The notes beneath the pieces are model-generated. The model was not told the origin of the DNA. It ran no database searches and saw only the letters and a list, made by a program, of their open reading frames with translations. A DNA stretch of 64,000 nt, taken from the NCBI GenBank assembly GCA_963814955.1, contig CAWFEX010000004.1, positions 992,001 through 1,056,000 of the forward strand. The letters are read 5' to 3'. Both the position numbers and the translations under genes were made by a program. Position 1 is the first letter of the stretch, and every line of letters starts with the position of its first letter. This DNA comes from DATCJA01 sp963814955 (GTDB lineage: Bacteria > Acidobacteriota > Vicinamibacteria > Vicinamibacterales > UBA2999). Below are positions 45,946 to 54,033 of the stretch, one piece after another.

Positions 45946-47071
45946 GCAGCTAAACAATTCATACTTCGCGACTTGCGGCCAAACGCGCGATTCGCCGCAA
46001 GACGCGGTTTTTCCGCGATTGTCCCCGAAATTGTCCCTGTCAGCGCCTGAAGCTTGCGCGCCGCCTCAGCCAGATCCTCTTCGCTCGTGATGTCGTAGCG
46101 GTCGAAGACGGAGCGGGTTTTGTGGCCGGTGATCTTCATCGCGACCGTTTCGGGCACGCCGGCCCGGTTGAGATTCCGCACCGCCGTGCGGCGCATGTCG
46201 TGCGGGAATACGGCCGGGGCAGCCGGCAGCCGTGCAGGCCTGGTCCCACCGTGTGTAGAAGCTTTTGATGGGCTGCCCGCCACCGCGGCAGAACACGTGA
46301 GGAGCGATGATTCCTTTCCCCTCGAGCGCCTCGTGACGCGCCCAGAGCGCGTCTAGAGCGCGCCCGCACTTCGACCAGCTCCCGGTATTGGAACGTTCGG
46401 CCCTCCCTGTTTTTCGTCGTGCCGGGCTCGAGACGGATCACCATTGCCGCGCGATCGATCTGATTCCACTCGAGCGTCAGGATCTCGGAGGCCATGCGCC
46501 AGCCGGTGTAGTAGGCGAGCGTGACCGCGTGATCGAGGGGTTCTCTCAGGTGCCGACGAACGGCATCGAATTGCTCGCGCTCGAAAAACCCTTTCCGGAC
46601 GTTGTCTTCCTTGAGCATCGGAATGTAGGGCCGCTGCAGGACGTGTCCCGCTTGCATCGCGAGCGTAAAGAGCCGCTTCAGGTTGGCGAGCTCGAGATTG
46701 ATCGAAGCGTTCGCCGCGCCTTCGGTTTGACGTTGCTTGACGTAGGCGCGGCCGTCGGCCGTCGTAATCGTGGACAGGCGCCGACCGCGAAACCAGGGCG
46801 TGAGATGGTCATCGAGGCGGCGCGTCAGATCGACGATCGTCCGCTTCTGGTTGATGGTGTAGTCAGCGATGAGATCCTTCGCGGCGTCCTCGAAGCGGAG
46901 TTGACCGACCTTCGCGGTAATGGCCGCGCCGTTGGCGATGGCGCCCTCGCGCGTCCGGAGTAAGTCGCGCGCCTTTTCCCAACTGTCGGTACGCGCGCTC
47001 TCTTCGTAGCGCCGGCCGCTCCGGTACCACCGAATCCAGTAGACGCCGCCGCGTTTGCGGATCTGGCCCAT
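45882..47071 (-). pseudogene. Tyrosine-type site-specific integrase, two frameshifts
   Basis: Phage-type tyrosine recombinase. Frame 1: MGQIRKRGGVYWIRWYRSGR, SAM-like DLIADYTINQKRTIVDLTRR, NLELANLKRLFTLAMQAG and AVTLAYYTGWRMASEIL (first catalytic Arg in the GWR turn). Near 46352 the frame shifts to FCRGGGQPIKSFYTRWD, and near 46225 it shifts again to the third, giving FPHDMRRTAVRNLNRAGVPE (HxxR box), KITGHKTRSVFDRYDITS with the Tyr nucleophile. The last 20 or so residues read through the attL/tRNA antisense. The ATG at 47071 overlaps the stop of the gene upstream (TGATG). Confidence 0.85.
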
Positions 47072-47232
47072 CACGCCCTGCCTTTCGTCGCCGGCTTCGG
47101 GTCATTCCACCGGGCCGACTTGCACCGCGGGCAAATCTGGACGTCAGCAATGCGCGGCACCCACTGATGGCCACACCGGCGGCATTCCAGCCCGCGCAGG
47201 TGCAGTGTCTTCGTAAACGCCTTGAGTTTCAT
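47071..47232 (-). CDS. Small zinc-ribbon protein coupled to the integrase
   Basis: A 53-residue protein with knuckles CRRCG and CPRCK (LECRRCGHQWVPR, then QICPRCKSARWNDPK). Its TGA overlaps the ATG of the integrase, so the two are translationally coupled. It could be a small DNA-binding accessory of excision or integration, which is inference; it resembles typical tiny zinc ribbons found next to phage-type integrases. Confidence 0.6.
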   Translation of the reverse strand: MKLKAFTKTLHLRGLECRRCGHQWVPRIADVQICPRCKSARWNDPKPATKGRA

Positions 47233-47336
47233 GGCCCAGAGTCTACCTTTCCTAGGTAAACTTAGTCAAGGGAGATAGGGCATCCCGTGGGTTTATATGA
47301 GTATCGCCATGTCTGGGGAGCCGTTGTTGACAGCGA

Positions 47337-47543
47337 TCACTCTGGCTGCCCTGTCCGCAGCGCGAGCTTCGCGAAACTCCACGCATCGCGCGCGCTTTTC
47401 TCGCACCGGTCGGCCCGCTCCGCCTCCGCCCGCAGCTTGTCCTGGACGGCCCGCAACTCGTGGCGCAGCTCATGGAGCTCGAGGCGCATCGCCCTGACCG
47501 ATTCGTAGGCGAATTTGTTCGGCCGTTCGTCCGCACGGGCCAT
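47337..47543 (-). CDS. Small coiled-coil protein
   Basis: A 68-residue protein, helical throughout: VRAMRLELHELRHELRAVQD, KLRAEAERADRCEKSARDAW. Charged heptads indicate a coiled coil. Unknown function, within the integrative element. Confidence 0.5.
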   Translation of the reverse strand: MARADERPNKFAYESVRAMRLELHELRHELRAVQDKLRAEAERADRCEKSARDAWSFAKLALRTGQPE

Positions 47544-47744
47544 CGCGCGGCATCTTACACCCGAGCAACCCTGGTCCTAACTATCCCCGGGGCGCGGCGT
47601 GCTGCCAGACGAGGGCGGCGCCGTGGACGACGTCTTCGATCCGCCCTTTGAACTTCCCACTGTCGGTATGATCAGCGTCACTCGGCGGCGATGAGCAGGA
47701 TATGCGACTGTTCGAGGAACGGATCGGGCGTCTTCAGTCTGGCC

Positions 47745-48215
47745 TCATGTCCGCGTCATTGTTTCGACCGCCCTCATGAGGTCATCTAGATCCTCGCTGA
47801 GCACATGGCGGACCTTGCCTCCAATCGCCCATTCGAGCGGCAGCAGTGTGCCTGGCGGCAGGCCCTCTGGGTGCAACTCAAACTCAATACTGACCCTCGT
47901 ACCAATGGGCACTGGCTCGAACGTGAAGGTGGTGTCGATGCGCACACCTTGCCCGAAAACTCCTCCCTTATGGTGAGTGATTGTGTAGCTGCGATTCCGC
48001 TCAAACGCCGAGATCTCCATCGCCGCGTTGTCAAGACGGCCCATGACCTCTCGGGTCTCGGTCCATCGATAACCCAGGTTGAACGGACCAGTTGACATGA
48101 CTTCGATCTTCTTGATCCCGGAGACACGGTCCGCCGCATGCTCGATGTCCGTGAAGAGCTCGAAAACCCGTTCGACTGGAGCCTTGACTTCGCTGGATAC
48201 CTTTACCTTCGCCAT
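47745..48215 (-). CDS. SRPBCC family protein
   Basis: A 156-residue START/Bet v1-like helix-grip protein: KVKVSSEVKAPVERVFELFT, DIEHAADRVSGIKKIEV, GYRWTETREVMG and TTFTFEPVPIGTRVSIEF. It binds a hydrophobic ligand in its central cavity; ligand unknown. The ATG at 48215 follows GGGAGGTTCACG. A metabolic cargo gene of the element. Confidence 0.75.
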   Translation of the reverse strand: MAKVKVSSEVKAPVERVFELFTDIEHAADRVSGIKKIEVMSTGPFNLGYRWTETREVMGRLDNAAMEISAFERNRSYTITHHKGGVFGQGVRIDTTFTFEPVPIGTRVSIEFELHPEGLPPGTLLPLEWAIGGKVRHVLSEDLDDLMRAVETMTRT

Positions 48216-48631
48216 CGTGAACCTCCCGCGGTGGATGAAACGGCCGTGGGCCATGTGAGACCCGGTGGTCGTGCGCGCAGCTCCGCCGCAATGGTAGCGA
48301 CGTCCTCCCAGGTACTGCGAGTCGTCGTCGTCTTCTTCACGCAGAATATCCGCTGTAGAGTCCGCGCGCCTTCGCGCGCAAGCATGCCCCTATTAAGGGC
48401 GCATGGCCAACCCGAATTGCCTCCCGGTAGCCCGGTAAAACGCTCTGCATAACGGTGACTCTCCCCGAGTTTCGGTTCCGCGAGGCGCCGTCATTCCGAA
48501 AAATCCGACGCTCGAAGCGAGAAATCCCACGCCAAAAAAGCTCGTAAGTCCCGGATCATTCCGCCATTTGCACGGCACGCCTGTTGCCCATCAGGACGGA
48601 AGTGAACGAAGCTGAACGCCTCTCCGCCACG
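48216..48631. other. Intergenic region within the element
   Basis: No gene; contains a GC-rich hairpin near 48365 (GCGCG-CCTT-CGCGC) and the upstream part of the zinc-ribbon remnant. Confidence 0.35.
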
Positions 48632-48780
48632 ATGCATTGTCCAACACGTGCGGGCAAACGGTCGAACCCGAAGTCGTGACCACGTTCGTCGTCGCCTGGT
48701 ACATGTGCGTTGACTGTCACGAGACATGGGTCAGCGCGGCTACGGGATGGCCGGCCGCCTGTGGTCGGGTATCACGGTGA
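48632..48780 (+). pseudogene. Zinc-ribbon microprotein with dinucleotide frameshift
   Basis: The ATG at 48632 begins MHCP, and the frame one base over goes on TCGQTVEPEVVTTFVVAWYM, CVDCHETWVSAA to a stop at 48778. Two extra bases (AC in CCAACACGTGC) break it; without them it reads MHCPTCGQ...CVDCHETW, a two-knuckle zinc ribbon. So a recent AC duplication or a sequence error. Confidence 0.5.
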
Positions 48781-48868
48781 GCTAATACCGACGAATCGGT
48801 CCCTCACATATGGGCGGTGGACATATGCACGGGCGGCGGGGTTGAAGCCAGCAATAGGAGAACCAGCC

Positions 48869-49063
48869 ATGATGCCAATACCGATCGACTCACGTACTGC
48901 GCCGCAACTCTGTCGTTGGCTTCGGTTCAAAGATCTGCCCGGGCTGGCTCCGAGTAACTTTACGCAAGCCACCTGTGTGCGGGTCAAGGAACAACCGCGA
49001 GAAGTGGTGCCGGCCTACTACTGTGTCGGCTGTCGCGATTGGGCGCTTCGAGACGACTCATGA
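48869..49063 (+). CDS. Small cysteine-containing protein
   Basis: A 64-residue protein (MMPIPIDSRTAPQLCRWLRF to the end YCVGCRDWALRDDS) with a CxxC knuckle at the C-terminus. The start lies behind ATAGGAGAACC, a good ribosome-binding site. Unknown; may bind zinc with an upstream Cys. Confidence 0.45.
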   Translation: MMPIPIDSRTAPQLCRWLRFKDLPGLAPSNFTQATCVRVKEQPREVVPAYYCVGCRDWALRDDS

Positions 49064-49188
49064 GCGATGCCGTCGCGGGTCGTGTGTCGGTGGGCGTGTC
49101 GATCTTGCTGGCGTAGTCGGCACACGCGGAGGGACTGACTTGGCCACGCGGCTCGGTGTGCGCGTCGCCGTCTCGGGCGTGGTAAACA

Positions 49189-49383
49189 ATGCCTGACACT
49201 GTTTGCCACAGATGTGGCGTCGCTGGGTTCGTCCGACGCGAGCGCATCATCGTCGGTGCGACAGCCGCCATCGAATACACCTGTGGGCGTTGTAACCACG
49301 TGCGGCGCGCTCCAGACGAAAGGCGGATACCGGACCGTCGTCGCAAACCGAGGGCCGTTGATCGCCGCAGGAATCGCACTTAA
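49189..49383 (+). CDS. Small zinc-ribbon protein
   Basis: A 64-residue protein with knuckles CHRCG and CGRC (VCHRCGVAGFVRRER, then YTCGRCNHVRRAPDER). Arg-rich C-terminus could bind nucleic acid. In the integrative element. Confidence 0.55.
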   Translation: MPDTVCHRCGVAGFVRRERIIVGATAAIEYTCGRCNHVRRAPDERRIPDRRRKPRAVDRRRNRT

Positions 49384-49510
49384 GGTCGTCTCGCTAATCC
49401 GTAACAGGTCGATCTGGCCGCTCGCGTGAGTTTGCATCGTCGCGTGGAACTGCACACGGTTTCACCACGCGCGCTTGACTTGAGCAACGGGATCAGAGCT
49501 AAGCTCAACC

Positions 49511-49714
49511 ATGGCGGCAGAGCGCCCGTCGACAAGACGGCGCAAGATTCCTGGCGACGCGAAGGACGTCAGCCGAGCAGAGTTCGAGAACATCGAAACC
49601 GCTCTGCGCGGCAACGGTGAGCGACTGGCGCGTGTGGAAGCGCGCCTCGAGACGCTAAGCCGTGACATCGCCGAACTCACCAGGGTCATCAGCACCTTGC
49701 GCCCCAAGTCTTAG
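49511..49714 (+). CDS. Small coiled-coil protein
   Basis: A 67-residue protein with a basic start (RPSTRRRKIPGDAKDVSR) and a coiled coil (NGERLARVEARLETLSRDIA). Unknown function. Preferred over the antisense frame on grounds of composition. Confidence 0.45.
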   Translation: MAAERPSTRRRKIPGDAKDVSRAEFENIETALRGNGERLARVEARLETLSRDIAELTRVISTLRPKS

Positions 49715-49748
49715 GCGCGCGGCGGTGAACGCGGCAAACGTTCTCATG

Positions 49749-49988
49749 TCAATGCACCGTCCGATCAGCAAGCAGCACTTTGAACTCGGGCTCCAGGGAC
49801 GCAATGAGCGCGAGCGTCTGTTGTTGCGGCAGCTTCGGCGGGTCGTCGCCGATGATGACGTGCAACTTGCCTTCCGCCGTGAGACTGAACCGCCACTCGA
49901 GGCGTTCCAAGAACGCCTGCAGTGAGACCGCGGTTTCGAGTGCCGTGATGGTCTCGGTCACGCGGCGCCTCCGTCGTGGTGTCGTCAT
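49749..49988 (-). CDS. Small hypothetical protein
   Basis: A 79-residue protein with RRVTETITALETAVSLQAFL, GKLHVIIGDDPPKLP and LALIASLEPEFKVLL. Its ATG overlaps the stop of the M41-type gene (ATGA), which places it last in a minus-strand operon. No family known. Confidence 0.5.
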   Translation of the reverse strand: MTTPRRRRRVTETITALETAVSLQAFLERLEWRFSLTAEGKLHVIIGDDPPKLPQQQTLALIASLEPEFKVLLADRTVH

Positions 49989-50437
49989 GCGGGTCGCAGG
50001 TCGCGCACGGTGTCGTCGTCGAGCACCTGGTCGCGCAGGAGTTGCTGGGCAACCGCCTCAATCCATTTTTCATTGCCGATCACGAACGCACGCGCCAGCA
50101 GTTCATAGTTCGCGGCCAGCTCGTCGACGTCTTGGTCCGGTTCCCGCGTGAGCTCGAGTAACTCACGGACAAACTGATAATCGCCGGCGGCTTTGAGGTG
50201 TACCAGACGGTGATCGCGATCCCTGAGCAACTGCATTTCCGCTTGCGCGCCACTCAATGCCCAGATCGCAAGGCGGCGCTGGTCGTACTGTCCGGCCGGC
50301 CGCTCGAGTTTGTGGCTCCCGACGCTGCGCGATAGCGAGATGATCGATACGCACTTCGTCGGCATGTTTAAACACGCGGCGACAACCGCATGCCCGGCTT
50401 CGTGAATCGCGGTTACTCGACGTTCGTGCTCGCTCAC
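49985..50437 (-). CDS. M41-type zinc metallopeptidase-like protein lacking AAA+ domain
   Basis: A 150-residue protein whose N-terminus carries HEAGH (residues 12-16) in AIHEAGHAVVAACLNMP, the zinc site of FtsH (M41) proteases. The second part is mostly helix, with ERPAGQYDQRRLAIWALSGA and AGDYQFVRELLELTREPDQD, again like the FtsH protease domain (third ligand, an Asp, possibly in AGDYQF). AAA+ and membrane parts are missing. Start GTG 50437 is supported by its overlap (GTGA) with the preceding stop. A phage- or element-encoded protease-like enzyme is plausible. Confidence 0.65.
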   Translation of the reverse strand: MSEHERRVTAIHEAGHAVVAACLNMPTKCVSIISLSRSVGSHKLERPAGQYDQRRLAIWALSGAQAEMQLLRDRDHRLVHLKAAGDYQFVRELLELTREPDQDVDELAANYELLARAFVIGNEKWIEAVAQQLLRDQVLDDDTVRDLRPA

Positions 50438-50919
50438 GGCTGCACCGCCGGTGCCGCGTCTTTGCCGTCGCGGCCATCGCGGCCACTGCGACAACAAAGT
50501 TGCCAAGAATCATCGAGGCCAGGCCGCCGGCTGACGCTCGGTTTTTTCGCGATCCATAAACTGCCTTTGAACGTGACCAGCATCCCCACACCGTAGACGT
50601 CTGATTGCTGCCACACGCCGGCGTATTTCAACTCCGGCCGCTGCTCGAGCGCGGCGAGTCGCGCTTCCAGTCCGCGCTTTACACGCGCGAGCTCCGACAC
50701 CGCCTGCGCGAGGCTCACCGCCGCAATCCCGTGATCGTTCTTCGCGGTCTTCGCGGCGATCTTCATGATGAGCGCGTTCCAGGGCTCATCGTCGGCGCCC
50801 GTCACCAGCGCGTGAACGGCCGTCGCCACCTCGTCGGCGAGTTCTTCCGTCGCCGCGGTGCTCCGCTCATCGGCCGCGGTGCGAATCAATCGCGACGGGA
50901 CACGCGGCTTACGCGCCAT
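50434..50919 (-). CDS. Phage-like protein with carbohydrate-binding-type and collagen-like C-terminus
   Basis: A 161-residue protein. The N-terminal half is helical (AVSLAQAVSELARVKRGLEA). From residue 98, YAGVWQQSDVYGVGMLVTFK, GSLWIAKKP and DSWQLCC resemble a CBM5/12-like module, ending in the collagen-like GRDGRDGKDAAP. Such tails are common in phage or prophage structural and lysis-region proteins. Overlaps both neighbours (11 bp upstream, GTGA downstream). Confidence 0.55.
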   Translation of the reverse strand: MARKPRVPSRLIRTAADERSTAATEELADEVATAVHALVTGADDEPWNALIMKIAAKTAKNDHGIAAVSLAQAVSELARVKRGLEARLAALEQRPELKYAGVWQQSDVYGVGMLVTFKGSLWIAKKPSVSRRPGLDDSWQLCCRSGRDGRDGKDAAPAVQP

Positions 50920-51178
50920 GTCGATCGGCCAAGAATTGATCCAGCTTCGAGGCCCCTCTCGCCGGGGACAGCGACACGCGGCAGCGTCCAGACGGCGACA
51001 ATCCCAGCTCCGCGTACAGCCCTTTCAACGTCGCCGCGGTCTTGATCAGAAAGCCCGCCTTGGCGCGGGCCTGGATAAATTTGATCTGACCGTGCTTGTT
51101 GAGTCCGTACTCGTCAGGGACGCGTTTTGCCCCGATCAGGCGCGGCGATGGTGCTGTGATGCGCTTCGGTGTTGCCAT
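50909..51178 (-). CDS. Possible phage terminase small subunit (P27-like)
   Basis: An 89-residue protein (MATPKRITAPSPRLIGAKRV) with GQIKFIQARAKAGFLIKTAA, LKGLYAELGLSPSGRCRV and SKLDQFLADRHGA. The ELGLSPSGR-type end resembles the C-terminus of P27 small terminases, which recognise packaging DNA. The rest is weak. ATG 51178 chosen. Confidence 0.4.
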   Translation of the reverse strand: MATPKRITAPSPRLIGAKRVPDEYGLNKHGQIKFIQARAKAGFLIKTAATLKGLYAELGLSPSGRCRVSLSPARGASKLDQFLADRHGA

Positions 51179-51238
51179 GCGCGCATCTTGCCGCATGGCG
51201 CGCGGTGATTTATTCGGTTAGTGCGTAGTTGTGTTGAC

Positions 51239-51886
51239 CTAAGTTTTCCGGCGTGGCCCGCGGCGCCCTCGCCGCAGCGTTAGACCGACAAGTCTCGCGG
51301 TGTCCCTGAGAGATTCGCTGATGGCGCTGAGACTCAGCGCGTCATCGCCGTTGCGGTTTTCTGCGAGCTCGCCAAGCTGGACGTTGCCGACTTGGTAGAG
51401 TGCGAGCCGTTCGAACGGTTGGAGGCTGTCCTTCTCAGGTGTCCGCGCGATGCATGGCGTCGCCTTCAGCGCCTTAATGTAGGCCTTCACGCGACGACGG
51501 AACGCAGCCTCCGTCTCGCCGCTCAGGGGATTCCAAGATGGCCCAGGCGGGAAGACCGGCTCCCACTGCCAGGGCATTACAGCGCCGAGCCATCCGGTCG
51601 CCCCAGGGCAGTCAGGATAGAGCCGCGCATGCTGCCGTGCGGCCTTCAGTGCCCACGGGTCCGTGAAACCCCGACGTTCGGCCCAGGCCATCAGCGCGGC
51701 TTCATCGTGGAGATCGATCGCCTCCAACTCGCGCAACGCCTCAGGCACGCATCGTCCGACCGCCTCGAGGTACGCCATCCGCGCGAACGGATTCAATTCT
51801 CCAGCGAGTACGAAGTCGCCGAGTCCGAGCCGCGGCGCGGATTTTTGTCCCTGCGATTGTCCCTGTCGCGGTGCGCCTGGCGGCAT
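51239..51886 (-). CDS. Hypothetical protein of the integrative element
   Basis: A 215-residue protein, first of the minus-strand run. Segments: LGLGDFVLAGELNPFARMAY, LEAIDLHDEAALMAWAERRG, GWLGAVMPWQWEPVFPPGP and RVKAYIKALKATP. Lys/Arg-rich C-terminus (LTLRRGRRGPRRKT). Unknown family; no catalytic pattern visible. Confidence 0.55.
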   Translation of the reverse strand: MPPGAPRQGQSQGQKSAPRLGLGDFVLAGELNPFARMAYLEAVGRCVPEALRELEAIDLHDEAALMAWAERRGFTDPWALKAARQHARLYPDCPGATGWLGAVMPWQWEPVFPPGPSWNPLSGETEAAFRRRVKAYIKALKATPCIARTPEKDSLQPFERLALYQVGNVQLGELAENRNGDDALSLSAISESLRDTARLVGLTLRRGRRGPRRKT

Positions 51887-51982
51887 TCGGCGTATTCTAC
51901 GCGCTAGATCAAGTCGGCAATTCGGTCAATGAATACGCGGTTCATTCAGTGTTTTTGTGAATCGTGAAAAACGATAGACTCA

Positions 51983-52026
51983 ACTTTTAATGCGCGGGCC
52001 GCGGGTTCGATCCCCGCCCCGGTCAC
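51983..52026 (+). repeat. attR-like copy of the tRNA-Lys 3' end
   Basis: 44 bases from ACTTTTAATGCG to CCCGGTCAC identical to 45900-45943. It has no 5' half, so it is not a tRNA. Marks the right end of the element. Confidence 0.9.
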
Positions 52027-52064
52027 ATTCCTTCAAACACTCACCAGCTCAACGGGAGGAATTC

Positions 52065-52706
52065 ATGCGTCGACCAGTCTTCTTTCTAGTCTTGATGTGT
52101 TTCATCTCTATCGTTCTTTTCCCCGTCGTGCTCGCGGCTCAGGCGCCTGCAGGCTGGCAGGTCCGTATCGACCGGAGCACCAGCGCGAGCGATCCGGACG
52201 ACGTGCCTGAGATCAAGGTGGCGACGGTGGGGAAGGGCTTCCGGGTAACGGGGGGACCGGCCGGAACCTTCTGGAACCCCTCCAATCGCACGAAGGGCAA
52301 CTTCATCGCCCGGGGCACCTTCAATCTCATGAAGCCCAGCGGCCACGTGAACTATTACGGCCTGGTTTTCGGCGGCGAGGAGCTGGGCAGCGCGAAGCAG
52401 CGATACATCTATTTTCTGGTGGCCCAGGACGGCACGCTCCTCATCCGCCAGCGCACGGGCGAAAACGTTCAGGACGTGCATCGCGGGAAGCACTCGGCGG
52501 TGCGGCAACCCGGCGCGAGCGGGTCGTCAACCAACGCGCTGGAAGTGCGGGTGGCCGGCGCCACGATATCCTACGTCGTCAACGGAACCGTCGTTCACAC
52601 CACGCCGAAGAGTGGGCTGACGGCTCAGACCGATGGCATCGTTGGCGTGCGAATCAATCACGTACTCGACGTCCAGGTGGACGCCTTCGAAGTGCAGCAG
52701 CAGTAG
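52065..52706 (+). CDS. Exported hypothetical protein
   Basis: A 213-residue protein with a signal peptide (VFFLVLMCFISIVLFPVVLA then AQAPAG) and a beta-rich mature part (WQVRIDRSTSASDPDDVPEI, FNLMKPSGHVNYYGLVFGGE, IVGVRINHVLDVQVDAFEV) resembling a concanavalin-like or DUF1080-type sugar-binding fold. The ATG follows GGGAGGAATTC. Unknown function; located just outside the element. Confidence 0.65.
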   Translation: MRRPVFFLVLMCFISIVLFPVVLAAQAPAGWQVRIDRSTSASDPDDVPEIKVATVGKGFRVTGGPAGTFWNPSNRTKGNFIARGTFNLMKPSGHVNYYGLVFGGEELGSAKQRYIYFLVAQDGTLLIRQRTGENVQDVHRGKHSAVRQPGASGSSTNALEVRVAGATISYVVNGTVVHTTPKSGLTAQTDGIVGVRINHVLDVQVDAFEVQQQ

Positions 52707-52777
52707 GGCCGGGTTCGGACCGCCCTTTGCGGACATTGGCGGGGCGACCCGCCGACACGAGCAATGAGTTGTAGAGC

Positions 52778-52791
52778 CAGGCTTCAGCCTG
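52778..52791. repeat. REP-like palindrome CAGGC-TTCA-GCCTG
   Basis: Five-bp stem around TTCA with GTAGAG flank, in the intergenic region between the two exported-protein genes. Confidence 0.45.
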
Positions 52792-52834
52792 CGCGTCACC
52801 AGGCGATGTGGTTGTTCATGAACGAGGTGCCGTT

Positions 52835-53728
52835 ATGCGTATTCCAGCACTGATTGGTGCGCTGGTCGTTGCCGCAGCCGCGGTGTCGGCGCAGCAAGGT
52901 CCGGCGCAGTTCTCACAAGAGTGGTACCAGCAGTTTCGCGGCCCGTACAGCGCCCAGGTGGAGCCGTTCAAGATTGTTGGCAACATCCATTACGTAGGCG
53001 GCGCGAACATCGCGTCGTATCTGATCACGACGCCTCAAGGACACATCCTCATCGATACGGGCATGAAGGAGATGCACGAGGTCATCAAGAACAGCGTCGC
53101 GAAGCTTGGCTTCAAGACCGCCGACATCAAGATCATGCTCTCGAGTCATGCGCATTTCGATCACATCGAGGGTCATGCCTTGATGAAGAAGCTGACCGGC
53201 GCTCAGGTGTTCGCAATGGTCGGCGACGCCGAGGCGCTGGCGGCGGGCAAGGACAACTCGGCGCTCGGCGCCATCGGCTGGGAGCCGGTCAAGGTCGATC
53301 GCGTGCTGAAGCACGGCGACACGGTATCGCTTGGCGGCACGACGCTGCGCGCGCTGCACACGCCCGGGCACACGCAAGGGGCAACGACGTGGATCACGAC
53401 GGTGCAGGACGGCGGGCGACAGTACACGGTAGGGTTCCTTGGTGGCACCACACCAAACGGCGGCGTTCCGCTGTTCGACAACCCGCGCCACAAGTCGGTG
53501 ATCGAGGATACGCAGCGAACGTTCAAGACTCTCAAGGCCGAGAAGCCGCCGGACATCTACCTGGTCGGACACCCGCAGGCGATGTTCATGGGCAAGGTTG
53601 AGCGTATCAAGGCGGGCGCGACGCCGCATCCGCTGCTGAACGGCGACGCCTGGACGAAGCAGATTGTGGAAGGGGAGGCGAACTTCGAAAAACGGGTCGC
53701 GGAAGAGCGCGCCAAGCAAAGAAGGTAG
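52835..53728 (+). CDS. Exported MBL-fold hydrolase, subclass B3 beta-lactamase-like
   Basis: A 297-residue periplasmic metallo-enzyme: signal peptide IGALVVAAAAVSAQQ; zinc motif SSHAHFDHIEGH; HTPGHTQGATTW; and VGHPQAMF, which match the B3 ligand set (HxHxDH, His196, His263). It could hydrolyse beta-lactams or another ester/amide; only an assay would show. ATG 52835 chosen from two starts. Confidence 0.8.
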   Translation: MRIPALIGALVVAAAAVSAQQGPAQFSQEWYQQFRGPYSAQVEPFKIVGNIHYVGGANIASYLITTPQGHILIDTGMKEMHEVIKNSVAKLGFKTADIKIMLSSHAHFDHIEGHALMKKLTGAQVFAMVGDAEALAAGKDNSALGAIGWEPVKVDRVLKHGDTVSLGGTTLRALHTPGHTQGATTWITTVQDGGRQYTVGFLGGTTPNGGVPLFDNPRHKSVIEDTQRTFKTLKAEKPPDIYLVGHPQAMFMGKVERIKAGATPHPLLNGDAWTKQIVEGEANFEKRVAEERAKQRR

Positions 53729-53826
53729 AAATCGACGGTCACGCGCGGGCCGTCGCACGACGAGGCCCGCGCCTCACATTCTTGGATGTTTGTTGTGCGG
53801 CTCGTGTAGTGACCTCTGTTCGCTGC

Positions 53827-54033
53827 CTAGGCGACCCTCACGTTCTCGCCTCTCGGTCCCTTCGGACCCTGTCCCCGGTCGAAGGTGACCTGTTGTCCTT
53901 CACGAAGCTCATCGAACGGTGTCTGAGTGCAGGCGGAGTTGTGGAAGAAGTATTCGTTGCCGTCAGTGGCTGCGATGAAGCCGAAACCCTTGTCGGTGAC
54001 GAGTCGTTTGATCGTGCCATTCATAGATGCCAT
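53827..54033 (-). CDS. csp: Cold-shock domain protein, CspA family (second copy)
   Basis: A 68-residue cold-shock domain: RNP1 KGFGFI and YFFHNS are intact, as in the copy at 5164, with which it shares NGTIKR, TPFDELREGQ and GQGPKGPRGENV. ATG 54033 behind GGAAGGAAAC. It is divergent from the zinc-ribbon gene at 54388, a mirror of the pairing at 4881-5367. Confidence 0.94.
   Translation of the reverse strand: MASMNGTIKRLVTDKGFGFIAATDGNEYFFHNSACTQTPFDELREGQQVTFDRGQGPKGPRGENVRVA

Larger units (their letters stand above)
45900..52026. mobile_element. 6.1-kb integrative element in tRNA-Lys(TTT)
   Basis: Bounded by a perfect 44-bp direct repeat of the tRNA-Lys 3' half: attL-like copy 45900-45943 and attR-like copy 51983-52026. 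Contents from left: integrase (minus strand, next to attL), zinc-ribbon protein, coiled-coil protein, SRPBCC protein, further zinc ribbons and a coiled-coil protein on the plus strand, then a minus-strand run with M41-type, CBM-like, terminase-like and other hypothetical genes. No replication, conjugation or structural genes are seen. The integrase is frameshifted, so the element may now be fixed. Confidence 0.85.

Noticed and set aside
51983..52026. Second tRNA-Lys
   Set aside because: Only the 3' half is present; no D-arm or acceptor 5' strand, so it is an att copy.
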